Shown: positions 20,323 to 31,511 of the stretch, piece by piece | Layout: every line of letters begins with the position of its first letter | Numbering within the stretch: position 1 is the first letter of the stretch | DNA from: Yponomeuta sedellus | Lineage: Eukaryota > Arthropoda > Insecta > Lepidoptera > Yponomeutidae | DNA: 64,000 bases | Reading direction: 5' to 3' | Assembly (NCBI GenBank): GCA_934045075.1 | Contig: OW203732.1 | Span: forward strand, 16,290,389 to 16,354,388 | The notes under the pieces: model-generated | Databases searched by the model: none | Told to the model about the DNA's origin: nothing | Seen by the model: the letters and a program-made list of their open reading frames with translations, nothing else | Program-made: the position numbers and the translations under genes

Positions 20323-21759
20323 AAAAGTAATAAATAAAAGTTCTAATCGCGAATAATCTTCTGCTTATATTTAATTTATTTTCGCAGACGCGCATGCCCA
20401 TTAAGATGTTAACGCCCGCGTCGTCACTTACTAAATTGAGGTAATTACCTATAATTGTTTTAATCTCATGTAGGTAGGTATACGCAATACTTACGTGAGA
20501 AAATCTACGTAAGTAGGTACATACCCAGCTTTGAATCTGAACAGTCAGCCGATTCTCACCCATACGGATTGAAAGCGTAGACGCAAAATATTCGAAGGCT
20601 TAAAAATAAGATAAGATACATAACTCGACAGAGTCATTGGACTATATTCTTTTTGATGCACTAACCCGTGCTAAGGACAATTTTAAAAACCTATGTAGAG
20701 GCTAAAAATAGACAAAGTACTTAGGTAAACTGCATTTGCTGACGTCATACAAAAGTCATATAAGGTCAAAACCTTTTATTGAATATCTTAAACAATATAG
20801 ACAAATCTGATAAATAGAAATTGTACAGAAAGCAAAATTCTCGAAATGGTTTAGAGATTTCCGTTCATATAAAAAAAATTAGCATGACCAATTGCACCAA
20901 CTCAACCCGTCTCTAATTTCTTTCTCGTCTCAGTCTAAAGTTGTCTGGAAGAGAATTGCTTTTAGTGTTAAGGCCGCCAATTAGACTACACTTTTATATA
21001 ATTTCTGTTAAAGAATATTTTGTCTATTTACGTATACAATGCAAATCAGATTGATTGGTACCTATAATTATAAACTAAAAACTGCCGTTTCATGAAAAGC
21101 CGCCCGGGTACGTAGGATGTAGAGATACTTCCTTATTGTAGAAAATCAGATTTCTAGCTAGATATATTTTATTTTCATTTGCATTTTATTCAAATTTATT
21201 TTTCAGGTACACTCCTGGAATTTCATCTTGCGGTAGAACAGGTATTAATTGTCGGATGTAATGTGTTATTACCTGATAGTTATAAGAGACGCATAAGGAA
21301 CACTTACTGCTTAAATTTGATTCCTAAAGCGTTCTTTTAAATTGGATGCCTATATATATATGCCTATAAATTGGATGCCTAGTAAAAAATTAATATGGTC
21401 GGTTATCTCCTAGGCGTCAAAACCAAAATCATTAAAATAGCTGTTTACATTAGAGTGTGTAATACACATGTAATGTTATAGAATCGCAAAAGCTTTAAAA
21501 AGCAAAGTATTATTGTTACTAACTTTTTAACAAGACGTGATATTATTATGCTCAATCGTTGTATAGTCTGATAGCTTTTAGAATATACCTCGGCTACTAT
21601 CGGATAGAATCGGATATATTCGTGTTATAGAAATATCGGAACTAATATGACACTTAATTTCGAAATCAGAACTCGATCATCAGTACGAAAACCGGCGAAA
21701 ACCGAAGCCTACTCTAGAGTCCGAGGTATATTCTAAAAGCTAACAGACTATAATCGCTC
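20323..21759. other. No gene; repeat fragments
   Basis: A minus-strand SINE-A tail fragment lies at 20656-20711. Positions 20905-21010 match the decayed SINE body at 9860-9950. The rest is AT-rich with nothing recognised. Confidence 0.45.
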
Positions 21760-21838
21760 GATATCAACCCGGGGCACGGGTCTCTTCCTGCATCGCAGGA
21801 AGGGTAGGCCGTACTCCACCACGGGGGCCAAGTCCGGG
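21760..21838 (-). repeat. 5S-derived SINE, 79-bp truncated copy with 9-bp target duplication
   Basis: Flanked by TAATCGCTC at 21751-21759 and 21839-21847. Only the 3' 79 bp of the element is present, with an internal gap after tatcaaccc. This shows that 5'-truncated copies insert with target duplications, as expected for LINE-mobilised SINEs. Confidence 0.85.
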
Positions 21839-21927
21839 TAATCGCTCAGTTAATGCTAAAAAAATAATCTTACTCTTTTAAACATTATCCTGCAAAACAA
21901 TTTAACCTGTAAATTCTCAATTAAACT

Positions 21928-22080
21928 GGTTCGTACACCAGCTTGGAAAAACCCCTGGTCTTGGATGTTTACATGTTTCTGATGTTGTTGTTTCTGGTTC
22001 CCACGACACAGGGTATCCTAGCGTGGGGCCAGAAAAATATATTTGCCTGTATGTAAATTGTTATGTTAAATTACATGGAT
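21928..22080 (+). repeat. SINE-D 3' fragment
   Basis: It matches 1600-1745 (ggatgtttacatgtttctgatg, ggggccagaaaaat, gcctgtatgtaaattgttatg). Confidence 0.6.
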
Positions 22081-22199
22081 AAATCGAGAATCGAACCCGC
22101 AACACGAGAAAAAATATTATCCTGTAGCATTAAGATAAAAAGATTTTTTTAGATTAAAATAATGTTTTCTTTCAGTAAAATGTTCCATCTACAATCTAT

Positions 22200-22330
22200 C
22201 TATCTAATCATCCCATAAACAGAGCCCACTGTTGGGCATAGGCCTCTTCTCTTTCACGCCAACATATCCGGTCCTTTGCTAGTCTCGTCCAATGTTTCCC
22301 AACCGCTTTCCATTTACAATATTCTAGGTA
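22200..22330 (-). repeat. RTE-like LINE 3' fragment
   Basis: Inverted 3'-end text (cccactgttgggcataggcc) followed by short LINE-like sequence. Confidence 0.45.
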
Positions 22331-22493
22331 ATTTCCTTCCATGGCATAGCCGTGAGACGTCTTGTATGATAAACGAGTCTAATCGTGATTATTTATAAGG
22401 TAAACCTAAAAAAGCCACAATAAAAAAATCCCCAATTATAAAAGAGAAAGATTAGACCATACCCTTTGAGGCCTTTTCCATGTTAGGTACGAG

Positions 22494-22518
22494 CATTGAA
22501 TTGAAAGTAAATTCAATG
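22494..22518. mobile_element. Nano-palindrome insertion 3 (25 bp)
   Basis: CATTGAATT, seven bases, then AATTCAATG. It is flanked by direct repeats GTACGAG at 22487-22493 and 22519-22525. Same ends and same 7-bp duplication as the copies at 1070 and 11971, but with a short non-palindromic centre. Confidence 0.75.
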
Positions 22519-22615
22519 GTACGAGTACATAATCTCTCTCGTCCCACCCACGAACGTCTGCTGATCCAACGATATAGTCCAATTAAGTTATTCAACCAAA
22601 ATTATTTCATTTCAG

Positions 22616-22839
22616 CTCCTATAGCGAAAACTACCTCGAGTTGTGAACTGCAGAGACATTCATCTTGTAAAATGAAGACTCCAAAGCGTTGCTTCATGGA
22701 TCTAATAATGCCAAAGCGATCATGTCACGCGGTGAAATCTCCAAAACAGTCTTGTCACGCATTGAGATCCCCAAAACCGTCATGCGGTTCGATGAAACCG
22801 AAGTATTGCAGCAAAAAAGACTGCACCTTTTTCAAGTGA
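22616..22839 (+). CDS. Cys-rich basic terminal exon, probably of S1
   Basis: An acceptor (attatttcatttcag) ends at 22615 and the frame runs to a stop at 22837-22839. The peptide of about 74 residues is basic and made of imperfect repeats around the motif K-S/T-P-K with cysteines (KTPKRC, MPKRSC, SPKQSC, SPKPSC), ending YCSKKDCTFFK. The repeat pattern and the good acceptor argue that this is real coding sequence. It follows S1 exon 1 on the same strand, but phase 1 at its start does not match phase 0 at that donor. It could also be the last exon of a separate gene. No family recognised; a role in compaction or structure, as in small basic Cys-rich sperm proteins, would be speculation. Confidence 0.45.
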
Positions 22840-23106
22840 ACAAGAAAAGTAACCTACGAGTAACAATTTAAAGCGCATAGCATGTTATTTAGTTAGTTGT
22901 TGTCAGTCCGAATTAAAATTCTTGTAGTCATTTGTGTAGTGTCAAAATACTTATTCTAAACTTAGGTATTAATTAATTTTAATATAATTTTAATACCTTA
23001 GCATCCTCTTTTATTTTCGGACACTGTTTAGAGCGATCGATGATCATCAAGCGCTAGGTAGTCCCTACTCAGGGTGACTAGAGACTACCTAGAATAGGAA
23101 TAAGAA

Positions 23107-23411
23107 CATTAAAATGTGAAAATTACTGTGCTAAATTCCGCCAAAAATCCTACAAGCACCATGCGGTTAGTTAATGCACCGCTCTCCCTCCCACTTTTTC
23201 AAGCAGAAGAAAGACACGAATACACTACCACCGACACCAATACTTGTTTGAGAAAATACGCGACGCGTTTCGCCTCTAACACGAGGCATCCTCAGGCTCA
23301 CAAGTGCAAGTGACACTTTGTCAACCTGAGGGAGGGCGGTGCATTAACTAAGCGCATGGTGCTTGTGGGATTTTTGGCGGAATTAAGCAAAGTAATTTTC
23401 ACATTTTAATG
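23107..23411. mobile_element. Long-TIR MITE (305 bp)
   Basis: The left end cattaaaatgtgaaaattac and right end gtaattttcacattttaatg are inverted, and pairing continues with few mismatches for about 84 bp on each side (aaattccgccaaaaatcc against ggatttttggcggaatt; accatgcggttagttaatgc against gcattaactaagcgcatggt). The middle of about 135 bp contains a second short inverted patch (gcctctaac/gaggcatcctcagg). Probably a non-autonomous cut-and-paste element. Confidence 0.75.
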
Positions 23412-23626
23412 CTATTATAGATTTCCGCAAAGAAACGCCTGATTCCATACAATATCTAAGAATAAAAATATTTTTATTGACCAAAGAATACAAAATAGGG
23501 CTAAGTTAGATAGGACTGATACATTCAATAGCACAAAAATATACAGTATCTGCTACTGAGCTAGGCTTATTTCCTGTATTATAGTAAACAGCGCCTCATC
23601 CCAAAAGGTATGGTAAGCGTATTTAT

Positions 23627-23930
23627 AAAAACCTATTTAGAGGCTAAAAATTCCGCCCATGCCGGGACTCGAACCTGCGACCTCTGGCTAACCGTGCCAG
23701 CGCTCTCCCAACTGAACTAATGTGCAAGTACCGGCATCAGTGAAATTTTGAACCTCTTTACAATCCTTTCTGTATTACTTACAGGCAGCGACATCTGGCT
23801 GAAGTAATTTGCATCACTTGCAGCCCCGAGTATGTACCTACTTTGCAGATAGGTTTTACATCGGGATGATATCGCCGCACCCACATGATTATATTATTTT
23901 TGTTGCACTAACGCGTGCTAAGGGCAATTT
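23627..23930 (-). repeat. SINE-A copy
   Basis: Full order on the minus strand: leader, tRNA-like block (23659-23725) and tail. A short plus-strand fragment of the same family follows at 23936-23980. Confidence 0.75.
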
Positions 23931-24039
23931 TAAAAACCTATTCGAGTCCCGGCATGGGTGCAATTTTTATCCTTTAAATAGTAACACAAGTTCTTAGTTC
24001 TATAAAGCAAATAAAAGCCCCACTTTCTGCGGAACCAAA

Positions 24040-24425
24040 CACAGCGCGTTGCCCGACACGTACTTAGCCGATTTTATTTTATGACTTTAGAAAATATGTT
24101 AGCACACTTTGTGCCAAAAGGGCTACTATACCATAAAGGATTATTTAGATGACAATGACGTCTGGAATTAAAGACAGTACAATGTATGAGTCGTAGATAT
24201 AGTTTTACTCCCTCTACGGTATGAGTTCTATGTTTCATAATAATTACCTATGTAAACTATGTTAATTAAGGACTTTGAAAAGACTAACTTTGGAGTTTTC
24301 TTGTCCATTTTTTCTCCATAATTATCTAGATTTTGAAATGGACACCTAGTTTGAATTGTAACGTTCATTAAGCCGCAGTTTCTGTGCTACTTTGAATAAA
24401 ACCTTTTAATTTCATTTTATTTTAT
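24040..24425 (+). repeat. Jockey/CR1-like LINE 3' end
   Basis: It matches the minus-strand copy at 8433-8760: C-terminal codons (GYYTIKDYLDDNDVWN-like), a 3' untranslated part, then the tail aaccttttaatttcattttattttatttc. Confidence 0.65.
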
Positions 24426-24465
24426 TTCATAGATCTGGCGGACTAGCACATAACATATTATTAGA

Positions 24466-24835
24466 TTAGATTAGAAAATTCTTTATTGCACAATAAGCAT
24501 ATTTGTACAAAGGCGAGCTTAATACTAATGAGTATTTTCTTCCAGCTAACCTTGGGTTATATGGATAGTAGTGCGGGTAGTGCCCGGAGAGAGTTATAGT
24601 AAATAAATTATCATATAAAATCGCATCATATAAGTTAAAACAAAAAAAAATACTTATCAATATACCGAATGGATAACATAAATACTTAGAATACACATTA
24701 TAATGATATACCTAAATATATAAATATATATATACATACCTCATATATTATGAGCTGAAGGAGTTTTTAGAGAGCAGTGGATTGAGAGATGAGATGTTAG
24801 ACAGCGTCTAGTAACGCCAGCTTCACTCACACTAG
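24466..24835 (-). repeat. Possible LINE 3' fragment
   Basis: The minus strand ends in a (taatc)n-like simple repeat next to ttctttattgcaca. This resembles 11400-11470. No coding part recognised. Confidence 0.35.
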
Positions 24836-25273
24836 ATGGGTGAAGGGACCACCCGGACGGGGCAGTGCCTGGGATATTGTTATTTTTTTTTTTGTTTTTC
24901 TGTAGTTGTAGGTAACACAAAATGCAAAAAGTCTGAGGTAGACTATGTCACAAAAATCCACAAGATTTTCTCTATGAATGATGATGACTGTGACCTCAGT
25001 GTGACGGTCATTTACAGCCGTCAATTTTATTTTGGAGTCATGTCAACAAAGTCAAAATTTTCTGTGAGAAACAGAACATAATACCAAACCATGAACTAAA
25101 TTAATACGAAATGTAATAAGCAAAAAAAGATCTCATTGGAAACATCAACAAGAAATTGTGATGGAAGGTCCCTTGCAAACTACTCCCTTTTCATATCATG
25201 TTCATACAGGTACCAAGATTCTCTTGTTTTGTCTTACTTTCGTTGTTCCAGCGTGGTTAATAGGAAGCCCTCA

Positions 25274-25396
25274 TTTCCCGTGGTACACTTGTGAAGTCCA
25301 CCCGGGTGGACCACGGAGTTATTGGTTGGTGGGTAAAGTTGGGATTTTTTTGCCCGTGGTCCACCCGGGTGGACTACGCAGATGTACCACGGGAAA
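25274..25396. mobile_element. Foldback MITE with 43-bp arms and nested palindromes
   Basis: Left arm 25274-25316 and right arm 25354-25396 are inverted repeats with a few mismatches (tttcccgtggtaca ... tgtaccacgggaaa). Each arm itself contains the 16-bp perfect palindrome gtccacccgggtggac. The spacer is about 37 bp. It lies 165 bp upstream of the S2 start codon. Confidence 0.7.
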
Positions 25397-25420
25397 GGAG
25401 GAATAGGAAGGTACCTAATT

Positions 25421-25490
25421 TAAAAACCTATTTAGAGGCTAAAAATTTCACCCATGCCGGGATTCGAACCCGCAACTTCTGGCCATCCGT
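25421..25490 (-). repeat. SINE-A fragment
   Basis: Tail and half of the tRNA-like block (cgggattcgaacccgcaac), cut off at gccatccgtacc. It sits just upstream of S2. Confidence 0.7.
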
Positions 25491-25562
25491 ACCTAATATT
25501 AAAAAAAAATGCACGCAGTGTTTTTATGAGTTGAACTGTCTTTAATAAACCACAAATTATGC

Positions 25563-27604
25563 ATGTTCACAGTCGGAAGATTTATACAGTGCAAAGCGAA
25601 AGTACTTTTCACATGGGCGGTTCTAATAGCGCATCGTTACTTGGGCAAGGAGGTGAACCTAAACTATATAACAGTAGCAATGGTGGTCTGCATCGTATTG
25701 CTGAGCTTCCTTATCCCCGACTTGTCCAAAGTATTCAGGGGGCCGAGAGAGGTGAATGAAATGCACAAAATTATTGACTTGCTCACGGTGAGATATTGAG
25801 CGTCTCCCCCAAAGAGCAATTCCCATACAAACGACATACCAACCGGATCGCAATCAAACTTTGCCAATACGTTTAGAGGACACATATCATAGTTTAATCG
25901 TGCTTGACGGGAGAAAAAAAATATTATAGCCTCGTAAAACTACATAGTAATTATTCAAAAGGTTATTATTTCTTTTTGATAATTTTTATTCAATTCTAAT
26001 TACGACCAAACCTTGATTTGTGCTCTCTAAAGGCATTGGCAATTTATATGGGAATTGTTTCTTGAGGAGCCTTAAAAGAGCTCCTTTCGAGGCGGTTCTC
26101 ATACAAACGTAGTTTGGTTTTGATCCTGAAACAACCCGCTGGATTGCAATGAAACTTTGTCATTTGAGTGAACACAACCTAATTTTAAGTTTCGTCTGAC
26201 TGGGTTTAAAATTGAGAATAAAATGATTAGAAAGAAATTACAACGTTTTAATATTTTTCTATGAGAATACTTATGAGGCTCTAATTTCTTTATTAATCAT
26301 TTTATAGCGCCTTCTAAACATATTTGTAAAGTTTCATTGCGATCCACCATGTCGCCGGTAAATTAAAATCTATCTGCGTTTGTATGGAAATGGCTTCGTG
26401 AGGCGCTTTCTTAAGATTCCTAGGAAGCAATCTTATTGAATTCTATCTATCTTACCAACCTATAAAAACCGGTTTTAAAAAATAAATGGTTTTAGAAAAC
26501 CCTGAAACTTACAACTGCATGTGCCTTTGCGATCACGTCTCTAAATTATGGCCTAAGTTTTAGATACAGCTGAAGAGATAGTTTTGTCCTGATGACACTG
26601 GATAAGTAAAGTGTTAACAAGTGTTGCTGTTTTAGAATATTAATACATAAAATAATAATAATTAATATTCGTGTATTAGAAAATCTCATTACAAAAAAAT
26701 GTATATATAGAGAGAACACTTAATTCTATATAAAAGGAAATTACACAGATGTTAAGGTTCCTTCTGTAAATTTCTAGGAGAAAGTAAAAAATGCTGAGAG
26801 TGACTTTTTGTCAGTAGCAGACAACGTTTGTCACTTGCAATATCATGTGCAGACCGCTGCTTCTGGGGAAGAAGTAAGTTACAATTCTTATTAAGAGCCT
26901 TATTATCACCTTTGATGAGATACCGTTATTGCTTTGACTTCTAGTCACGGTACCAGTGTCGTTGGCACATTATGATTACTCTTCTTCTTCAGGCTATATT
27001 AGTCCACTGCTGGACATAGCCCTCCCCTAATGAGCGTCATAGCGCAAGGTTGTGCCATCATTGGGGGGTAATGCCCATAATCCCCACGCTGGGCATGCGG
27101 GTTGGGGAATTGTACTGCAGGGGGCGTTGCTGCCCACCCCCCGGTTTGTGTCCCTTAGTCGCCTTTTACGACACCCGCGGGAAGAATTTGGGTTGGTACT
27201 ATTCTCTAGGCCGACACTACACAGCATTATTATTTCTACCCAAATCATTGTGGCCGATTTCATTTTTAGTAAGCCCACCCTAATTAGTCCGCGTAACAAC
27301 TGAAAGTAAGCAAAATTACTTTGGTTTTCAGGATTTATCGAACACGAAGATGCCACCAATTTGCACAAGGTCGTCGCAGTTACTTTTGAAAATTCACAAG
27401 GAGGACGAAGAAAAAGAAGGAATACTCTTCCGCAGGATGTCATTCCCTGCAAAGAAGTCTACGTCACGAAAAGAGATAGCCCTGATGTCTTTTGTTTATA
27501 GCAACTCGTTCACCGGTAACCGACGAAGTGATAACGATTCAGTAGATCTTCCGAGTGTGACATCAGAATTAGAATTTGGATTCCATGAAAGCAATAACAT
27601 TTAA
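25563..27604 (+). CDS. Small single-pass membrane protein S2, three exons
   Basis: Exons 25563-25787, 26778-26873 and 27332-27604 join in phase 0 throughout to give 197 residues. Donors are acg/gtgaga and gaa/gtaagt; acceptors are tttctag and ttggttttcag. The first exon has a basic N-terminus and one hydrophobic segment near residues 36-53 (YITVAMVVCIVLLSFLI). It is followed by about 22 residues and then an intron. The second and third exons encode a helical, charged region and a Ser-rich tail with a dibasic-type stretch (SFPAKKSTSRKEIA). The predicted topology is a signal-anchor or tail-type single-pass protein. I do not recognise the family. The layout matches S3 and S4: membrane segment, about 25 residues, phase-0 intron, helical tail. 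A polyadenylation signal AATAAA lies at 27851. A repeat with an RTE tail occupies intron 2. Confidence 0.65.
26981..27235 (-). repeat. Non-autonomous element with RTE tail, in S2 intron 2
   Basis: Inverted copy of 18695-18978: (ttc)n tail, gctatattagtccactgctgg, the GC-rich body, and the end near ccgacactacacagc. It lies in the intron just before the last S2 exon. Confidence 0.7.
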
Positions 27605-28243
27605 ATAGTAAGACAATAGTAACTAAGTAGGTTGAGGTAAAAAATACATAACTAATCAACATGTTCGGTGGTATTATTTTCGCTTTTTGGATCCCTACTA
27701 AGGTTCTAACTGGTTATTTTCGATTCGCAATGTTATATTATATTATAATATTATATTGATGGGAATTTAGAAAAATACGACTTATTTCTTTCAGCTTTGG
27801 TCTCCATATTAACAAACCCTTTCGGGATACTTGGTCCTTAATATCAAAATAATAAATTTATTAAATTTTCCATGGTATCAAAATTACCAATTAGCTAACC
27901 ATTGATAAAAAAAGCTAAAATTTTAGGAAAAAAATCTTAAATGGCTGCTACTCAAATGGCAGGTTTGTTTGCTCATTCTAGGTCATGCGTTACATCTCAC
28001 TGTACAAGAAATATCAAGCCTGATTATCAATTCCATGACTTTAACAGTACTAAGTATTTACAAACAAAAATGTTTACGGGTTCACCCGTTTATCCGTGGG
28101 CTGGGTAGTCAAAAGTGGACGAACGTTACATTACATAAACCCACGCCTGTATCGCGGATGGGTAGGCAGAGACCACTGGGGTTTGCCACTTGCAAAGATT
28201 CCGACAAATCTCTTTCGCCTCCTCATCAATAATCATTAGTTAT
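27605..28243. other. No gene; repeat patch
   Basis: Positions 28130-28215 (cctgtatcgcggatgggtaggcagagacc) match 38570-38650 and look like an old LINE tail. The open frame across it is not supported. Confidence 0.4.
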
Positions 28244-28480
28244 GATCCGTCTTCAGCACACAATACATTCACAAAGCAATTCATAGCACATTCATAGATG
28301 GCATTCAGGCGTGGCCATACAATTGAATGGTGATTGAATGTACCTACTTTTTTTTTCTAGTAGAACTGGAATACGGCTGCCAAAATTAATCTGTTCCAAG
28401 CAAAATTTGACAGATATGTGTCTGTTCTTGTATGTCATCTATGAAGTGCTTTGTGAATTTGTGCTGAAATCGGCTCATAC
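28244..28480. mobile_element. Decayed MITE related to 8226-8425
   Basis: It contains gatggcattcaggcgtggcc, gaactggaatacggctgccaaaattaatctg and ctatgaagtgctttgtgaatttgtgc, all matching parts of the elements at 7340-7400, 8226-8425 and 8915-8980. Confidence 0.5.
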
Positions 28481-28575
28481 CATGCACGCACCCAAAACGA
28501 TTTTTATCAAACAATCAAGATTGTTACACTATTTTTATTTTTAATGCACTAACCCGTGCTAAGGAACAAATTTTA

Positions 28576-28858
28576 AAACAAATAAAAATAGTGTAATCAT
28601 GTGGGTACAGTGATATCGTTCCGATGTTAAACCTAACTGCAAAGTAGGTAGTCGGGGCTGTAAGTAATGCAATTTGCTTAAGTCAGATGTCGCTGCCAGT
28701 ACGTAATACAGAGAATATTGTAAAGAGGTTCGAAATTTCACTGATGCCGTGAGTCGCCCATTGGCTCAATTGGTAGAGCGCTGGTACGGATAGCCAGAGG
28801 TTGCGGGTTAGAATCCCGGCATGGGTGAAATTTTTAGCCTCTAAATAGGTTTTTAAAA
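28576..28858 (+). repeat. SINE-A copy, full leader
   Basis: Complete leader (aaataaaaatagtgtaatcatgtgg through ctgatgccg), tRNA-like block (28752-28826) and tail. Immediately to its left an inverted A-rich/T-rich piece with gcactaacccgtgctaagg mirrors its end. Confidence 0.8.
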
Positions 28859-29129
28859 AAATCAAGATTGTATTCAAAATTTAATTTTGTAGCCTTGTTT
28901 AATCTATGCTTTATTGACATTTTGAAATGATCATGTGCACAGACTACAGAAAGATACTATCATGTGTCATCACTAACAAACGGAATACATCGAAAACATC
29001 TAAATTATCAAGAAATAACTTTCTCCTACTGAGGATATAATCTAAAAATTCTTGTACATGAAAATGAAATATCAACAATAAACAATGTTAAAGTTAAACA
29101 TGAAATACTAAAAGTAAACGCTATAAAAC

Positions 29130-30987
29130 ATGCCTCCGTCACGATCAAGTCGACAAACATTTTCACACAAAATCGTAGCCTTAGAAGTTCTTGTATTTGT
29201 CACTCTGTTCACAATGATCGGGCACATGACAATAAACATTTGGGAAAAGCAAGCGATTCACAAGAAACTATCATTGATGAAGGAAAACCTTAGTGCCTTA
29301 AAAGTGAGTTTTACGTACCTACCACATTTTTGTATGGGAATTTTCGATATGGAAGGTTAAGTGCTGATATTTTCATCTCAAACATGCAACAAAATATCGT
29401 ACATCGAGCAGAGTTATTTATTTTAATCTGCTTTTGTCTACTATTACTTCTTATAAGAATAGGCCTGAGTAGTTGGCCTTTGTACCTGAGTAGGTAAAGC
29501 CTTTAATACTGAGCAAGGATTTCCGTTCAAAGATCATACTCTGCATGTCACTACGGATACCTGCTCATAGTTTTAGGACTGATTAGGCATGCCACTATGG
29601 CCACCTGCTCATAGTTTTAGGACTGATTAAAAAGAAGCATTTTTCTGCTCATAACAATGGTAAAAATACCGATAGCATAGCAATCCGTTACTAAATTTGT
29701 TTAACGCTCATGAAGCGTTTGTCATTCATCGCACTAATCCAAAAAATATCAAACCATTTTATTTCCCTTTACTCGCATTAGATCCACTGACTTGTTCCAT
29801 GGTGGAAATACTACGAATTTATTTCAAAAAATATTTTACACCCAGCCTAGATGAAATGAACCAAGACCTGGGAAGGGCATGTAACAATTCACAGCAAGTT
29901 AACATTGCATGTTGCATTTTTGTCACAAACTCACGCATGACACAACTTTGAATTTTTTTTATGCAGCTAATAAAAGTCCACACACAGTGCAGTCTGCAGG
30001 GCACAGGCCTTCTTTCAGAGAGATTGTTTATCCTTGCTTGTCCATAGTAAACAAGATTCTACCGGTAAAGTAGACCTTTTAGCCGATAACTATCATATTG
30101 CCGGAAATGAAGTAGGTAATCTGGGACACTATTATCATGACCTTGCGAGAAAATATCTAGTTGTGGCATTAATTTTGAGGTAAGAATCTTGTTTACTAAT
30201 GAACAAGTAAGGATAAATAGACTGTAGGTACTATAACTTTACTGTGTACTATATAACACCTTCTGTATATAAACTTTTTCAGTGATTGCTCGTAATAGCC
30301 AGTTCTGAATTGACCAGGGTCGCGTTTCACAGAACTTCAATTCATACTAGTCGATTGGTACAATTAAACTTCCTAGTTGTTGTTTGTCTGCTCATTCCAG
30401 CATCCGATCGTAATAATTGCGATCGGTTGCCGGACTGAACAGACAGTGGAATAAAATTTTAACTTCAGGTTAAGGTCAATGCTATATTAAGTTTGTTTGG
30501 GTGCGACATAAATTGTTACCTATAGACATACAGTCTATTTATTCTTACTTGTCCAATTTAGTAAACAAGATTCTAATCTTAAAATTGAGATTAGATGCCT
30601 AAACGAATCATTTTCTCGCAAATTGAATATGAACTATCATGAACTATGTTTATAAAATTGGCAGCGTGTTATCTAAAAGAGTATTCCAGGTTACTTCATT
30701 TATGGAAATATGGCAGTTTTGGAATAAAAAGTCACAGTTTAAGGGTAGAATCTTGTTTATTAAATTGGACAAGTAAAAATAAATAGACTGTACGCATATT
30801 TTATTCACAGCAAAAGATAAGGCATATCGGACAAGCTTACGATAGCTTGTTCCAGGAATTGGAAGATTTGACGCAATTTACTGAGAGTCACAGTCCGAAG
30901 ACGCTTGACCAACATCCGAAACATCATAGCATTGATAAAGACTCGACAAAGTTCATGGATAAACGTCGTAACGTAATAATCACGTGA
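29130..30987 (+). CDS. Small single-pass membrane protein S3, two exons
   Basis: Exon 1 is 29130-29303 and exon 2 is 30811-30987, joined in phase 0 (donor aaa/gtgagt, acceptor ttttattcacag) to give 116 residues. There is a basic N-terminus (MPPSRSSRQTFSHK), one membrane segment near residues 16-35 (VALEVLVFVTLFTMIGHMTI), and then a long amphipathic helix that crosses the exon junction (KKLSLMKENLSALK joined to QKIRHIGQAYDSLFQELEDL). A His/Lys-rich C-terminus follows. The heptad-like spacing suggests a coiled coil after the membrane anchor. No family recognised. It shares the anchor, spacer, intron and coiled-coil plan with S2 and S4. A candidate polyadenylation signal AATAAA is at 31234-31239, past a 5S-SINE fragment in the 3' untranslated region. 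The intron contains two MITE copies and a 43-bp duplication. Confidence 0.65.
29543..29629. repeat. Tandem duplication of about 43 bp
   Basis: Two successive units share cctgctcatagttttaggac followed by tgatta, with a few differences at their left ends. Inside the S3 intron. Confidence 0.75.
30029..30226. mobile_element. MITE of the tttatccttrcttgtcc family
   Basis: Left end tttatccttgcttgtccatagtaaacaagattct and right end agaatcttgtttactaatgaacaagtaaggataaat are inverted. The middle includes tgggacactattatcatg, also seen near 9425. Confidence 0.6.
30531..30792. mobile_element. Second MITE of the same family
   Basis: Left end cagtctatttattcttacttgtcc with taaacaagattct; right end agaatcttgtttattaaatt ggacaagtaaaaataaatagactg. 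It ends only 18 bp before S3 exon 2, so it may overlap the branch-point region. Confidence 0.65.
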
Positions 30988-31025
30988 AGCAGAGGAAATT
31001 CCCAGTCATAACAAGCCTTGTTAGA

Positions 31026-31104
31026 TTCGATATCTATATCAACCCTTCTGTGTCTCCACTGCTAGGGCACGGGTCTCTTCCTGTATCGCAGGAAGGTTAG
31101 GCAT
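31026..31104 (-). repeat. 5S-derived SINE 3' fragment in the S3 3' region
   Basis: atatcaacccttctgtgtctccactgctagggcac through gcaggaaggttaggc; truncated. Confidence 0.75.
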
Positions 31105-31511
31105 TAGGTATATTTTTTAGATAACAATAATTTTATTTCAACATTGGAATCCTTGATTGTTGATTCTAGGCCCTAGACTGTAGGTTCTAAAAATATTTGT
31201 CACTGTTGTTAAGGTTTCTCTTGTTTACTTTTAAATAAAAACGTATATAACACAAGTTTTGATTTTTTTTCCATTGGCGGCTCTATTCAGCAACCCCAAG
31301 CACCTTAAAAAAACTTACTATCTGTAGGTAAATAACATGTAGGTATTGAATAATATGAAAAATTATACGATAAGCTTTTTTTATTTACATTAAATTTGTG
31401 GGTATTCGTATGCGTTTAGATAGCTAAGTGAACAACAATAGATACTTTGACAACATCTAGACAATAAAACAGAAACGAAAATTGACTGATCATCGCATTG
31501 ATCACCTAAAA

